Below are positions 9,430 to 20,301 of a DNA stretch of 64,000 nucleotides, in pieces. The notes beneath the pieces are model-generated. The model ran no database searches. It was not told where the DNA came from and saw nothing but the letters and a program-made list of their open reading frames with translations. Both the position numbers and the translations under genes were made by a program. Location of the stretch: NCBI GenBank assembly GCA_945862235.1, contig CAMAYU010000004.1, positions 16,084-80,083 on the forward strand, given 5' to 3'. Source of the DNA: Schlesneria paludicola DSM 18645. Lineage in GTDB: Bacteria > Planctomycetota > Planctomycetia > Planctomycetales > Planctomycetaceae. The first letter of the stretch is position 1, and every line of letters starts with the position of its first letter.

Positions 9430-9639
9430 CTAGCTAAACAAAGGCTCTGATATCACGGTTCTTGTCACCTTCAAGGCGACTCTAGCCGCTAACAAGGCGA
9501 CTCTAGCCGCTATCAAGGCTACTCCAGCCGCTATCAAGGCTACTCCAGCCAACTTCAAGACAACTTTAGCCTCTGAGATCCCGATTCCAGCGTCTCATAA
9601 CCCAATTCTTGTCGCCCAGAGACGAACTCCGACCTCTCA
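9430..9639. repeat. 21-bp degenerate tandem repeat block
   Basis: About ten 21-bp units with no spacers. The clearest run is at 9472-9576 (CAAGGCGACTCTAGCCGCTA type). Units further out are increasingly diverged but keep the phase. On the minus strand the units read as seven-codon repeats (AAGVALI, AARVALL, AARVALK), ending in a stop. There is no good start codon or ribosome-binding site. A second block of the same period, with matching seven-residue patterns, is at 63645-63961. The remainder of the 9213-9843 gap shows nothing else. Confidence 0.8.
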
Positions 9640-9843
9640 AGACACGCCCCCAACCCCGGATGATTCGCTGCCCTCAAGCACCCCGCATTGTCCGCCCTAA
9701 AGTTTTGGGGTCGCTGAAGGTCGTATGACTTCAGAATTCCCGAACTCTCACGAGTTCGGCTACCCGGCATCCAACGATGGCTCTACCACTCGCTTCCAGC
9801 GAGCGGCACGGCAAGTTGTTTCGATCCGGTTCCTTACTGTCCC

Positions 9844-10788
9844 TCACCGCGCGTTGTGAACCGTCGGTCGGTTCGTCATCCACACCGCCACGCTCACATA
9901 CACCGCCGCGGCGAGACACGTCACCGTCAGACACAGCCACCACTCGGGCAATCCCGCCACCGCCTCGGGCTTCGTCGTCATGATCCGTCTCAGCCCCGCC
10001 GTCCCGTACGTCAGCGGGTTGAGCCGAATCACCCACGACAACCAACCTGAGTTGCCCGCCGGGAAGAACGATCCCGACAGGAGCCACATCGGCATCAGGA
10101 ACACGCTCATGATCGCATGGAACCCATGAGTCGATTCCATCGGCCACGCGATCAAGTAGCCGAGTGCCGTCAGCGAGAAGCCAACCAACGCTAGGAACCC
10201 GATCACCGCCGGAGCATTATGGAGGGTGAGGCCAGTCTCCAACGGCGGTGCCAACCCCACGAGCGACAACAGCGGCCCCACAACCAGAAACACCACAGCC
10301 TGAAGCACCGCGAGGACCGTCCCGCCTAACACCTTGCCCAGCACCAAGCTCGCGCGAGGAATCGGCGCGACCAACACCCCCTGCAAGAACCCGTCGCGAC
10401 GGTCCTCAATGATCGAAATCGTCGAGTAAATCGCCGTGAACATCACGATCATCACCGCCACACCGGGAAAGAAGTATTCCTGATACGACATCCCCGCCGG
10501 ACCCGTGAACGAACCATGCAGCCCCGCTCCAAACAACACCCAAAAAATAATCGGCTGCCCCAGCGCCCCGATCACCCGCGTCCGCTGCCGAAAGAACCGC
10601 ACCAACTCCCGCAACGCAAGCGAATAAACCGGCAACCACCATCCCGACGAAGCGACCGCCCCGGACGGGGCATGTTCTTCGCCGCACGTCGGCTTTGTCC
10701 CCTCGCCCCGGCTCTGCGGGGAGAGGGCTAGGATGAGGGGTTCTTCATTCCGGACTTCAGACTTCTCACTCGCAGCAGTTCCGCTCAT
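9844..10788 (-). CDS. ABC-2 type transporter permease
   Basis: Six-helix integral membrane subunit of an ABC exporter (314 residues) with the ABC-2 pattern: LGQPIIFWVLFGAG, YFFPGVAVMIVMFTAIYSTISIIEDRRDGFLQGVLVAPIPR and a C-terminal LNPLTYGTAGLRRIM. Its ATG overlaps the ATPase stop in an ATGA, so the pair is translationally coupled. Residues 16-30 (LILALSPQSRGEGT) are a translated copy of a dispersed GC-rich repeat sitting ahead of the first helix, and no other start codon avoids it. The pair follows the cytochrome oxidase operon. The substrate is unknown. Confidence 0.9.
   Translation of the reverse strand: MSGTAASEKSEVRNEEPLILALSPQSRGEGTKPTCGEEHAPSGAVASSGWWLPVYSLALRELVRFFRQRTRVIGALGQPIIFWVLFGAGLHGSFTGPAGMSYQEYFFPGVAVMIVMFTAIYSTISIIEDRRDGFLQGVLVAPIPRASLVLGKVLGGTVLAVLQAVVFLVVGPLLSLVGLAPPLETGLTLHNAPAVIGFLALVGFSLTALGYLIAWPMESTHGFHAIMSVFLMPMWLLSGSFFPAGNSGWLSWVIRLNPLTYGTAGLRRIMTTKPEAVAGLPEWWLCLTVTCLAAAVYVSVAVWMTNRPTVHNAR
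10697..10740. repeat. Dispersed 44-bp GC-rich repeat inside the permease N-terminus
   Basis: Copy of the element GTCCCCTCGCCCCGGCTCTG...GAGGGCTAGGNTGAGGGG. It is in frame with the permease, encoding LALSPQSRGEG. Other copies lie at 17675-17719, 39023-39066, 44020-44063, 44170-44213 (inverted) and 50283-50326. Confidence 0.85.
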
Positions 10789-11777
10789 AGCTTCCCTCCC
10801 GCTTCAGCATCCCAGAACCGGTGCCCCGTCCGCGCGATGAACACATCTTCCAAAGTCGGCTTCGCCAGCGACACCGCCGTGATCTCCGCCGGAAACGCGG
10901 CAACAAGGTCTCGCAACAACTCGTGCCCCGCTTCGCGCTCGATCCGCAGCGAGTCGCCGATCCGCGCCGGCGTGACACCAAACCGCGAGGCAATCTGCTC
11001 CGCCAATCCACCCGGATCGCCCGACTGAATCGTCAAGCAATCGCCCCCGACTGACAGACGCAACTCGTCAGGAGTCCCCAGCGCCACAAGCCGACCGCGA
11101 TCCAGAATCCCCAAGCGATCACAGCGCTCGGCCTCATCCATCAAGTGCGTCGTGACGAGGATCGTCACACCTCGCTCGTCGCGCAACCGAGTCAGATAAG
11201 CCCACAGATCGTGTCGCGCACCGGGGTCGAGTCCCGTACTCGGCTCATCCAGCAGCAACAGCCCCGGCCGGTGGAGCAGACTCTTCGCGATCTCGACACG
11301 CCGCTTGAGTCCCCCCGACAGCGAGCCAACCGTCTGACGCACTCGATCAGCCAAACCGAGTTGCGAGACCAACTCATCAATCCGCCCAGCCGCCTCGCGC
11401 CCGAACAGCCCATACAAATGAGCCTGATGCCGCAGGTTCTCGGCCACCGTCAACTTGCCGTCCACGCTGGGCGATTGAAACGTCACTCCGATTCGCCGCC
11501 GCACGGCCTGAGCCTGCGAAGCCACATCGCACCCAAGCAACCTTACTTCACCCGACTGCATCGGCAACAGCGTCGCCATCAACCGAAACAGCGTCGTCTT
11601 CCCGCCCCCATTCGGCCCGAGCAGACCGAAAATTTGCCCGTGTTCCACCAAGAAGCCAACCCCCGTCAATGCCTCCCGGTCTCCATAACGGAAGCGGACC
11701 TCGCGGACTTCAACCGCTAAGCCAGTCAGCGCGACTGGCGTCTCGTCATCGTGATTCTTTGTGGGAGCAGTCAGCAT
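10785..11777 (-). CDS. ABC transporter ATP-binding protein (DrrA/CcmA-like)
   Basis: Cytoplasmic ATPase partner of the downstream permease. Walker A is GPNGGGKTT (the usual A/S-G replaced by GG), the Q-loop lies in GVTFQSPSVD, the signature is LSGGLKRRVEIAKSL, Walker B is GLLLLDEPSTGLD and the switch histidine is in VTTHLMDEAERCD. The C-terminal extension (about 90 residues, ending TLEDVFIARTGHRFWD) is typical of export-type ATPases. The ATG at 11777 is preferred. A GTG at 11807 is in frame. The stop overlaps the permease start by 4 bp. Confidence 0.92.
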   Translation of the reverse strand: MLTAPTKNHDDETPVALTGLAVEVREVRFRYGDREALTGVGFLVEHGQIFGLLGPNGGGKTTLFRLMATLLPMQSGEVRLLGCDVASQAQAVRRRIGVTFQSPSVDGKLTVAENLRHQAHLYGLFGREAAGRIDELVSQLGLADRVRQTVGSLSGGLKRRVEIAKSLLHRPGLLLLDEPSTGLDPGARHDLWAYLTRLRDERGVTILVTTHLMDEAERCDRLGILDRGRLVALGTPDELRLSVGGDCLTIQSGDPGGLAEQIASRFGVTPARIGDSLRIEREAGHELLRDLVAAFPAEITAVSLAKPTLEDVFIARTGHRFWDAEAGGKL

Positions 11778-11817
11778 CACTGGGTTGATCCGAATGAATT
11801 CAGGCACCGCGCGGACA

Positions 11818-11848
11818 GAAGCCCGGTTTCAACATGAAACCGGGCTTC
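11818..11848. repeat. Perfect 14-bp hairpin between cox and ABC genes
   Basis: GAAGCCCGGTTTCA and its exact complement are separated by the triloop ACA. It lies between the subunit IV stop and the ABC ATPase start. No T-run follows on either strand, so it is a hairpin of unknown role, possibly a processing site or attenuator between the two gene groups. Confidence 0.75.
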
Positions 11849-11938
11849 GTGGTTGCATTCAATTTCAATCGCGACTCGTAGGATGGGCACTCCTGCCCGT
11901 CCTCTCTTCGTTCGCCAAGAAGTCCCCCTCCGACAAAC

Positions 11939-12358
11939 TCAGTGATGCTCGACCTTCACCGGTGCGTGGCCAGCCTTCTTCGCCGCCTCTTGCGCTTCGT
12001 ACTCATAGCGCTGCGGCACATCGACCGTGTAATAATGCGTCCCCACGTCAGGCACCAACGCTAATGGGATTGTCGCCGCCAGAATGAACGTCGGGGCAAG
12101 CAGTAAGTACTTCCAAGCCCCTTCGAACTTGAGGTGCATGAAGTACAGCATCACGCACAGCGCCTTGGACGTGGCGACGGCGAGAATGATCGCCCGCAGG
12201 ATGTTCTTGTTCGCCATCTGCAAGTAGTCGGCACCGATCGACATCAGCGTGAACCCGCACAACACCCAGAAGACCATGAAGTAAAGCTGGCCGTGCGAGT
12301 GATGCTCTTCGTGTTCGTGGCCCGCATCGGCGGCATGAGCAACAGCGTGATCGGACAT
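11939..12358 (-). CDS. ctaF: Cytochrome c oxidase subunit IV (prokaryotic)
   Basis: Small three-helix accessory subunit of the heme-copper oxidase (139 residues). The His-rich cytoplasmic N-terminus (HAVAHAADAGHEHEEHHSHG) is followed by helices FMVFWVLCGFTLMSIGAD, ILRAIILAVATSKALCVMLYFMHLKFE and LLLAPTFILAATIPLALVPD. The second helix with YFMHL is characteristic of the COX4_pro family. AGGGAG lies 9 nt before the ATG. It follows subunit III with a palindromic element between them. Confidence 0.88.
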   Translation of the reverse strand: MSDHAVAHAADAGHEHEEHHSHGQLYFMVFWVLCGFTLMSIGADYLQMANKNILRAIILAVATSKALCVMLYFMHLKFEGAWKYLLLAPTFILAATIPLALVPDVGTHYYTVDVPQRYEYEAQEAAKKAGHAPVKVEHH

Positions 12359-12437
12359 TTCAAAAACTCCCTAGAACGTGGACGATTCCCCACGAGTCGA
12401 TTCCATCGACAGTCAGTATTCAATCGCGATTCCATCG

Positions 12438-12526
12438 TTTCACCGCGTGGGCCACGCCCCGCGCGTCGAGCGGCAAAACAGCATCCGACCTCGATCAACA
12501 CGCGGGGCGTTACCCACGCAGTGAAA
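12438..12526. repeat. Palindromic element between subunits III and IV
   Basis: Arms 12438-12463 (TTTCACCGCGTGGGCCACGC...) and 12501-12526 are inverted with a few mismatches around a 37-bp loop. The GC core CCCCGCGCGTCGAG is shared with the element at 8281-8331. Its presence inside an operon argues against a strong terminator role. Confidence 0.75.
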
Positions 12527-12536
12527 TGAGATCGGC

Positions 12537-13568
12537 TCAAATGATGTACAGCAGCGGAAACAAAAAGATCCACACCAGATCGACAAAGTGCCAGTACAAG
12601 CCGATGTTCTCGATCAGGTAGGCATCATCCACACAAAGCTTGCTTCCCTTCTTGAGAACCAACGCGAACATGAACAACCCGACGATGACGTGAATCGCAT
12701 GGAAGCCGGTCATCAAGAAGTAATTCGAGGCGAACAGGTTGCCGTACAGAATCGGCTGCGAGACGTGCATCCCCCCCATCAGCGGCCCGACCGTCTTGCT
12801 CTTATTCAACTCATGAATCTTGTGTTCGACCTCTTCGAGTGTCAGCACGGGATACTTGCTGGCCGAGTTCTCTTCCTTGCGGATTGCGTCGAAGTTGGCA
12901 TACGGCACCTCCAGCGACAACTTCGCCCGGACATGCTCCTTCAGACTGATGTACTCATTGTTGAGTTCGTTAATCGCCTCGGCAGCGGCCAACTCTGTCT
13001 TCTCAGCCGCAGTGGCATCAGCCTTATCCTTGAGTTTCGCGGTGACCGCATCGTTCTCCGACTTTCGGTCTTCCCGCTTCGTCTGCTTCGGATACATCGC
13101 GGTCAGCCGGGCATCGACAATCGCCCCCAAACCGACCTTTGTGCTGATCGCTTTCTCCATCGCCTGCTCAGCACTTTCAGGAATGTGCCCCGGCAGAATG
13201 TCGTGGTCGAACTTGCCGTAGTACTCGTAACCCTTGATCCCCAGAAAGACGAATCCCAAGAGCAACGTGAACAGCATGAAGTTCCACGACTTCTTGTACT
13301 GCTTGCACAGCAACGCATCGTGCGACACGACCACGAAGTAGCTCGACAGAATCAACACGAACGTGTTGAGACCGCCCCAGAAGATCTTAATGTGAGTGAC
13401 ATTTGTGTCGGTCGGCCATCCCGGCGAACCCATTCTCAGCACGATGTATGTGCCGATGAACGCCGTGAAGAACATGATCTCGGTGCCCAAGAAGAGCCAC
13501 ATGCCGAGCTTCGAGTTCGTAATCGGAAGGCCCATCTTCAAAGTCGGGGCCGGAGCTGTATGCGACAT
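12537..13568 (-). CDS. ctaE: Cytochrome c oxidase subunit III with large internal insert
   Basis: Integral membrane oxidase subunit. N-terminal helices ([57 protein letters not shown]) and C-terminal helices ([41 protein letters not shown]) match subunit III, including the conserved [12 protein letters not shown] and WHFVDLVW motifs. Between them, at about residues 121-262, is an extra stretch of roughly 140 residues. It is hydrophilic and helical, rich in K, E and A, where other subunits III have some 20-25 residues. It probably projects into the periplasm. AGGA lies 9 nt before the ATG. Confidence 0.93.
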   Translation of the reverse strand: MSHTAPAPTLKMGLPITNSKLGMWLFLGTEIMFFTAFIGTYIVLRMGSPGWPTDTNVTHIKIFWGGLNTFVLILSSYFVVVSHDALLCKQYKKSWNFMLFTLLLGFVFLGIKGYEYYGKFDHDILPGHIPESAEQAMEKAISTKVGLGAIVDARLTAMYPKQTKREDRKSENDAVTAKLKDKADATAAEKTELAAAEAINELNNEYISLKEHVRAKLSLEVPYANFDAIRKEENSASKYPVLTLEEVEHKIHELNKSKTVGPLMGGMHVSQPILYGNLFASNYFLMTGFHAIHVIVGLFMFALVLKKGSKLCVDDAYLIENIGLYWHFVDLVWIFLFPLLYII

Positions 13569-13638
13569 TTTTCTTAATCCTACTCTGACTCTTAGTCCTA
13601 ATTCCGGCTGCGCTGCCCAACCTACATCTCTGATCCAC

Positions 13639-14598
13639 TCACGCTCCCGGCAACCACCCCAACAACCGGAAGTGATCCCAAGTCAGCACCACCAACATCA
13701 GCGGCAAATAAAGCAACGAAACCCACAGCACCCGCCGGGCACTCTCACGAGTCTCATCGCACGCGAACTGAATCGACGCGACGAGATACACGATCCCCAA
13801 CACCAGCGCCGTCGCCGAATAGGCCAGTCCCGCCAAGCCAAAGTAGGCCGGAAGCAAACTGACCGGAAGCAACCCGAGGGCATAACCGACCGCCAACAGT
13901 CCCGTAACGTGAGGCAACGATCGCCCCGCCGGCAGCATCCGCAAACCGGCGGCACAGTAGTCCTCTTTGTGCAACCACGCGATCGCCAAGAAGTGCGGGA
14001 ACTGCCACAGAAACAGCAGTCCGAACAGAGACGCCGCCGACCAATCTAATCGGCCTCCCGCCGCAAGCCATCCCAACACCGGCGGCAACGCTCCGGGGAT
14101 CGCCCCCACCGCCGTGCAGAGCGACGTGTATCTCTTGAGCGGCGTGTACACGCCCGCATACAGCACAAAAGTGAGCGCCGTCATCGCCGCTGTCGGCCCG
14201 TTGACGAACGCCGCCAAGTACGCCGTCCCGACTCCACCACAAACGAACCCTAACGTCAGCACTTCCGCCGGACTGAGCCGTCCCGACGGCAGCGGCCGGT
14301 TCATCGTCCGTCGCATCCGCCCATCAGTCTCACGTTCGATCCATTGGTTCAACGCCGAAGAACCCATCGCCACGAGCGCGATCCCAATCCAAGCATGAAC
14401 CAGCGTCGCGGGACTCCACGCCCCTTCGAGACTCAGGAAATAACCCACCGTCACCGTCAGCAACACCATCAGCGAGATGCGTGGCTTCGAGATCTCAATG
14501 TAGTCCGCCAAACGCGACGCCATTGCACTCGACCAGCCAAGACTCACCGGCTGGGCGGCATTCTTGTGAGTTGTCGTTAAAGGAGCGATCGCACTCAT
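13639..14598 (-). CDS. ctaB: Protoheme IX farnesyltransferase (heme O synthase)
   Basis: UbiA-family membrane prenyltransferase that adds farnesyl to heme B, giving heme O. The first Asp-rich motif is in [24 protein letters not shown], with the second conserved region around [27 protein letters not shown]. About nine helices, 319 residues, normal length. The ATG overlaps the ctaA stop in ATGA, so the two heme A enzymes are coupled and supply the oxidase encoded around them. Confidence 0.95.
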   Translation of the reverse strand: MSAIAPLTTTHKNAAQPVSLGWSSAMASRLADYIEISKPRISLMVLLTVTVGYFLSLEGAWSPATLVHAWIGIALVAMGSSALNQWIERETDGRMRRTMNRPLPSGRLSPAEVLTLGFVCGGVGTAYLAAFVNGPTAAMTALTFVLYAGVYTPLKRYTSLCTAVGAIPGALPPVLGWLAAGGRLDWSAASLFGLLFLWQFPHFLAIAWLHKEDYCAAGLRMLPAGRSLPHVTGLLAVGYALGLLPVSLLPAYFGLAGLAYSATALVLGIVYLVASIQFACDETRESARRVLWVSLLYLPLMLVVLTWDHFRLLGWLPGA

Positions 14599-15554
14599 GT
14601 CGCGCCTCCCATCACGGCACCACCGAACTCAAGCCGCTCAGCCGACCCACAATGAGCCTTCGACAACACTGAGCCTACACAAACGACAGACAGCACAGAT
14701 GTCATCAGCGTCAACATTCCAACAACCTTGTGCAGCGAACAAACCACAATCTGACTGACCGACTCCTGCTGAGCCACCACACCCCACGAGGGAACTCCGT
14801 ACCGCACGTACCACGTCGCCAAACCGAGCAGCCCCTGCGAGATCACCAACCCCACGAGCGCCATCGCACACCGCTGGATCAGCACCGACCCAGCCCGTCT
14901 CGCGAGACCCGCGAAGACCACCACTGTCACCAGCGGCGCAAGCGCGAACCACGGATGAATCGTCCACGCCCAACCGAGCTTCAAATGCCGCAGCACGCCA
15001 CCGAAGAAGTACTGCACGGCGATCAGGGCCAGCGTTGCCACGGCCCAACCGAACACCGTTCGACCGATTCCCGTGGAACTCAGCTTTTCGCGCTGCTCCC
15101 AACCGGAACTCGTCACCAGCACGAAGACCGCCATCAAGCTGAACACTCCAGCCGCAAAGTCCCCGTGGACGAGTGCCAGTGTTTCCTTGTCGAGCAGCAC
15201 GCGCGCTCCTCCTAGCATCCCTTGCACGAAGACGGTGGCGAAGATTGCGGTGGCCAGAACCTTCGCCAACCGACCGCAGGGCACCGACCACGCAAACACG
15301 GCGAGCGCGATGCACATCAAACCGATTGTCAACCCCGACAGGCGGTGGCCATGTTCGACGAACTGGTCGCGGGCCGAACTGAGCCAAGGATAGGCCAGCA
15401 TGTTGTAGCCATCGGACGAAGGCCAATCGGCGAACACCATTCCCGCCTTGAGCGTGGTCACGACGGCCCCCGTCGTCACGGGCAGCAGCAACGTCAGCGT
15501 TGCCGTCAGCCACGCGAACCGATGGAGCCAGCGACGAGCGGTCGAGGGATTCAT
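14595..15554 (-). CDS. ctaA: Heme A synthase (CtaA/COX15)
   Basis: Eight-helix membrane enzyme oxidising the heme O methyl group to formyl. The heme-ligand histidines are visible in FVEHGHRLSGL, ALVHGDFAAG, HLKLGWAWTIHPWF and CSLHKVVGML. 319 residues. Upstream of ctaB with a 4-bp overlap, and 138 bp after the subunit I gene, the gap being taken up by a palindromic element. Confidence 0.92.
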   Translation of the reverse strand: MNPSTARRWLHRFAWLTATLTLLLPVTTGAVVTTLKAGMVFADWPSSDGYNMLAYPWLSSARDQFVEHGHRLSGLTIGLMCIALAVFAWSVPCGRLAKVLATAIFATVFVQGMLGGARVLLDKETLALVHGDFAAGVFSLMAVFVLVTSSGWEQREKLSSTGIGRTVFGWAVATLALIAVQYFFGGVLRHLKLGWAWTIHPWFALAPLVTVVVFAGLARRAGSVLIQRCAMALVGLVISQGLLGLATWYVRYGVPSWGVVAQQESVSQIVVCSLHKVVGMLTLMTSVLSVVCVGSVLSKAHCGSAERLEFGGAVMGGAT

Positions 15555-15612
15555 AACGGCAGGCGGGTTCTAAGATCGAAAAAATTGACGCAGCAACATC
15601 GAGTAAGGTCTG

Positions 15613-15686
15613 GTCGCTTAACCGCAAGCGCTGGAGTGGCGACTTGGCCGCCTCCCGCGCTCGCATTTGGCTCGCGGTTAAACGAC
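15613..15686. repeat. Palindromic element between ctaD and ctaA
   Basis: Arms GTCGCTTAACCGCAAG (15613-15628) and CTCGCGGTTAAACGAC (15671-15686) pair at 14 of 16 positions, and inner GC-rich sequence adds further pairing. No T-run. Confidence 0.6.
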
Positions 15687-15692
15687 TCACAA

Positions 15693-17576
<1,884 letters not shown>

Positions 17577-17674
17577 GATTCTCTCGCCTCTCGGCTAAAC
17601 AAACTGCGGCCAATTCGCCGCTTCAATCTTAGTTTCGTCGTCTTGATAGTCTTTGGTCTTGTGGCATTCGCCTT

Positions 17675-17719
17675 GTCCCCTCGCCACGGCTTTGCGGGGA
17701 GAGAGTTAGGGTGAGGGGG
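17675..17719. repeat. Dispersed 44-bp GC-rich repeat
   Basis: A slightly diverged copy of the GTCCCCTCGCC...GGGTGAGGGG element in the 209-bp gap between subunits II and I. In this copy it lies outside genes. Confidence 0.8.
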
Positions 17720-17785
17720 CTTTCTCTTCAGCCGAATCTCGCTCGCCTTTGGCTTGCGGTAAAACGAAGCCGGACAACAGACCGT

Positions 17786-18619
17786 CTATTTCGCTTCCGC
17801 TGGCTTGCGGAACCCGTCATCGAACTGCTCGGCCGATGCCTGTTCCTTCCAAGCATCGAAGTCCGCGTCTGACCGCGCGACGACCTTGGCCTTCATCTTG
17901 TAGTGCCCCCAGCCACACAACTCGGCACAGAGCATTTCGTAATCACGGTTTTCGAGGGCATCGAACCAGACCGGAATCTTCAAACTGGCCACGGCGTCTT
18001 GCTTGATCCGCAGTTCCGGGATGAAGATCGCGTGCTGAACGTCATCCGTCCGCAGCGTGACCTCGACCGGACGGCCCGAAGGAATATGCAATTCATTCAC
18101 GCTATAGATGTCATCCGGCTGCGGCTGCGGCTGGAGCGGCTTCCCCTTGGCAGGATACCGAATCCGCCACTCAAACTGCCGAGCCGTCAATTCGGCAACC
18201 GGCTCGGGCCGGACCATTTTTCCATGCGAGTCCCGAATCGCACCCTTGATGCGGAACTGGGCCCACACGTCGAGTTGATAGAGGGCGATGAACAGCAGCA
18301 CCGCGGACGGAACGATGGTCCAGATCACTTCGAGGCTGTGGCTCCCGTGAGAAAACAATGCCTTCTCTTCGGGCTTAATCGTCGCTCCGCGCCACAGCAC
18401 ATAGCCCAGCGCCGCTTGAGTCCCGATGAATGTGACCGCCACGATGATCAGGATCAGGTGAAACAGGTCATCAATCTTCCCGCCGAGCGTCGAGTGAGCC
18501 TTGCCATCGCCGGGGAACCACCAGTTCCAATCGGGCGCGAACCAGCACAGGGCCACCGCGATCACGGCCGAAAACACGAAGAACAGGGACCAAAGCTTAC
18601 CCACGGCATTCGCCTTCAC
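17786..18619 (-). CDS. ctaC: Cytochrome c oxidase subunit II
   Basis: CuA-carrying subunit that accepts electrons from cytochrome c. Two N-terminal helices (LWSLFFVFSAVIAVALCWFA and LFHLILIIVAVTFIGTQAALGYVLW) precede the periplasmic cupredoxin domain. CuA ligands are H in DDVQHAIFIPELRIKQD and C, C, H, M in CAELCGWGHYKM. 277 residues, with no fused cytochrome c domain (not a caa3 fusion). The first in-frame start is a GTG with only a weak ribosome-binding site, and another GTG follows five codons later. Sits between the diheme cytochrome and subunit I. Confidence 0.93.
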   Translation of the reverse strand: MKANAVGKLWSLFFVFSAVIAVALCWFAPDWNWWFPGDGKAHSTLGGKIDDLFHLILIIVAVTFIGTQAALGYVLWRGATIKPEEKALFSHGSHSLEVIWTIVPSAVLLFIALYQLDVWAQFRIKGAIRDSHGKMVRPEPVAELTARQFEWRIRYPAKGKPLQPQPQPDDIYSVNELHIPSGRPVEVTLRTDDVQHAIFIPELRIKQDAVASLKIPVWFDALENRDYEMLCAELCGWGHYKMKAKVVARSDADFDAWKEQASAEQFDDGFRKPAEAK

Positions 18620-18685
18620 TGAAAACCCAACACCAACCGCATCGCACGCCGACTTCTCGCTAACACCAACACACCTCAGCCAACA

Positions 18686-20236
18686 TCACTTGGCTTCCGG
18701 CATATCCGTCGCCACCACATGCCCGCCCGCATTCGTCTTCGCAGGTTGAGGCGACTGGTACTGGAGACTCATCACAAAATTGACGATGTCCCAGATCTCT
18801 TCATCTTTGAGTGCCGTCTTACCGAAGCCCGGCATCGGAGTCCCCTTGATACCGGCATACAATCTGCGAAACACATCGACCGGACGCCGCCCGCCACGGT
18901 ACTGACCGAGTGTCAGATTACGAGGCTGGAGCGGGTTGCCCCACGCATCGTGCAGGCCGCGTCGTGGATACAGCTCTTCCGTTCCGGGCTTCTTCCAGAA
19001 GTCTTCCGTCGCCGCGCCATTACCCTTGCCCAGCAAACCGTGGCAGGTGTAGCACTTCGTTTTGTCGGACATGTAGAGCAGACGACCTCGCTCGCGGGAC
19101 GCCGCATCATCGGCAACACGCGGAACCGTCGGCGCGATCCGGCTTGCTTCGTCATCAGCTCTGGTCCAAGCCTCGGCCAGAAACGATGCCGTATCCTCCA
19201 CCGCTTGGTCGAGGTCACTCGCCTGAAACTTGGCGAACGCTTCCGTGGCAATCTTGCGTGCGTCAGTCAGCTTGATCGGCGCATCGGGCTTCACGGCATC
19301 CTTGTCACCCGCCTTCAATGTGGCGTCGTATGCCACCTTGGCTGCGTCGAAAGCCGTCTTGGACTTTTTGACCGTGTCTACGATCGAATCTTCCGTGAAG
19401 TCGCCCAAATCGTCATCCGTTCGCTTTTCAAACTCGCCCCGCATCGCCAACCAACGCACGTACTCGACGACTGACTTCGTTTCCTCTTCACCGAGCAATA
19501 GGAACGACGGCATGTACGTCCCCGGAATGCCGTACTTCACAACACGATGCAAGTCGTCACGACTCACTTTCTCCGCAGAGAGAGTTGAGGTGAATTTGAA
19601 GACGCCGAGCCGATAGTCGCGCGGACGTGGGTTGAGGAACTGAGCCGTCGAACCGTTGCCATCACCACTCACACCATGACAGTGCATGCAGTTCTTCATG
19701 TAGACCGCGCGGCCCTTTTGGAGTGCATGACCAAAACCCACGATCAACACGTCCCCCACACCGGGAGCAGGCTCAGCCGAGCCAGACCACGTAAGCGTCT
19801 TGGTCTTCGTGTCGTAGGTGTCCACTGTGTCGGCAGCCGCTTTTTCACCGGCACGAGTCCCCGTGAGCCACAACACCGATGCACCAGAAGCCAACTTGGA
19901 CACATCCCCTTCGACGGACACAGAGATCGTCTTGGATGCAGGTTGAACTCCCTCAGCCGCAGCAACCACGCTCGCCTTGGCCCCGCCATAAGCGACGGGA
20001 AAGCGTTCCCACGCCACGAGGTTGTGAGGCGTGCCGAAGCCGTCTTCGAGCGTATCCTTGATTGCCTTCCGGGCGACGGGGATCAATTTTTGAGTCGCCT
20101 CGCGGTAGGAGAACTCAGCCTTCGGGCCGGTACCACAACCCGCCAGACCACTCGCGATACCCAACGCCAACCCACAGACAAGCTGCCAAGGGGCGGTCGT
20201 TACGCTGCGATGATTTGAACTGTGCCGAAACATCAT
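18686..20236 (-). CDS. Diheme cytochrome c lipoprotein
   Basis: Exported protein of about 516 residues. The signal peptide GLALGIASGLAGCG has a lipobox-like cysteine. Two class-I cytochrome c domains are present. The first has CMHCHGVSGDGNG in the middle of the protein. The second, C-terminal, has CYTCHGLLGKGNG with a methionine ligand candidate in GTPMPGFGKTAL. Between them is a helical Ala/Lys/Asp-rich segment. It lies between the cupredoxin gene and subunit II, so it probably carries electrons from the bc-type complex to the oxidase. GTG at 20242 is an alternative start. Confidence 0.88.
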   Translation of the reverse strand: MMFRHSSNHRSVTTAPWQLVCGLALGIASGLAGCGTGPKAEFSYREATQKLIPVARKAIKDTLEDGFGTPHNLVAWERFPVAYGGAKASVVAAAEGVQPASKTISVSVEGDVSKLASGASVLWLTGTRAGEKAAADTVDTYDTKTKTLTWSGSAEPAPGVGDVLIVGFGHALQKGRAVYMKNCMHCHGVSGDGNGSTAQFLNPRPRDYRLGVFKFTSTLSAEKVSRDDLHRVVKYGIPGTYMPSFLLLGEEETKSVVEYVRWLAMRGEFEKRTDDDLGDFTEDSIVDTVKKSKTAFDAAKVAYDATLKAGDKDAVKPDAPIKLTDARKIATEAFAKFQASDLDQAVEDTASFLAEAWTRADDEASRIAPTVPRVADDAASRERGRLLYMSDKTKCYTCHGLLGKGNGAATEDFWKKPGTEELYPRRGLHDAWGNPLQPRNLTLGQYRGGRRPVDVFRRLYAGIKGTPMPGFGKTALKDEEIWDIVNFVMSLQYQSPQPAKTNAGGHVVATDMPEAK

Positions 20237-20301
20237 GAACACCGTCTCTGCGATTCGTTGCGATGGCGACCCGGTTCGTCCGCGTCCTCCATCGAGAAAC
20301 T

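Noticed and set aside
9430..9639. Possible CRISPR array
   Set aside because: Units are directly adjacent with no spacers, are only 21 bp, diverge steadily, and no cas gene is present.
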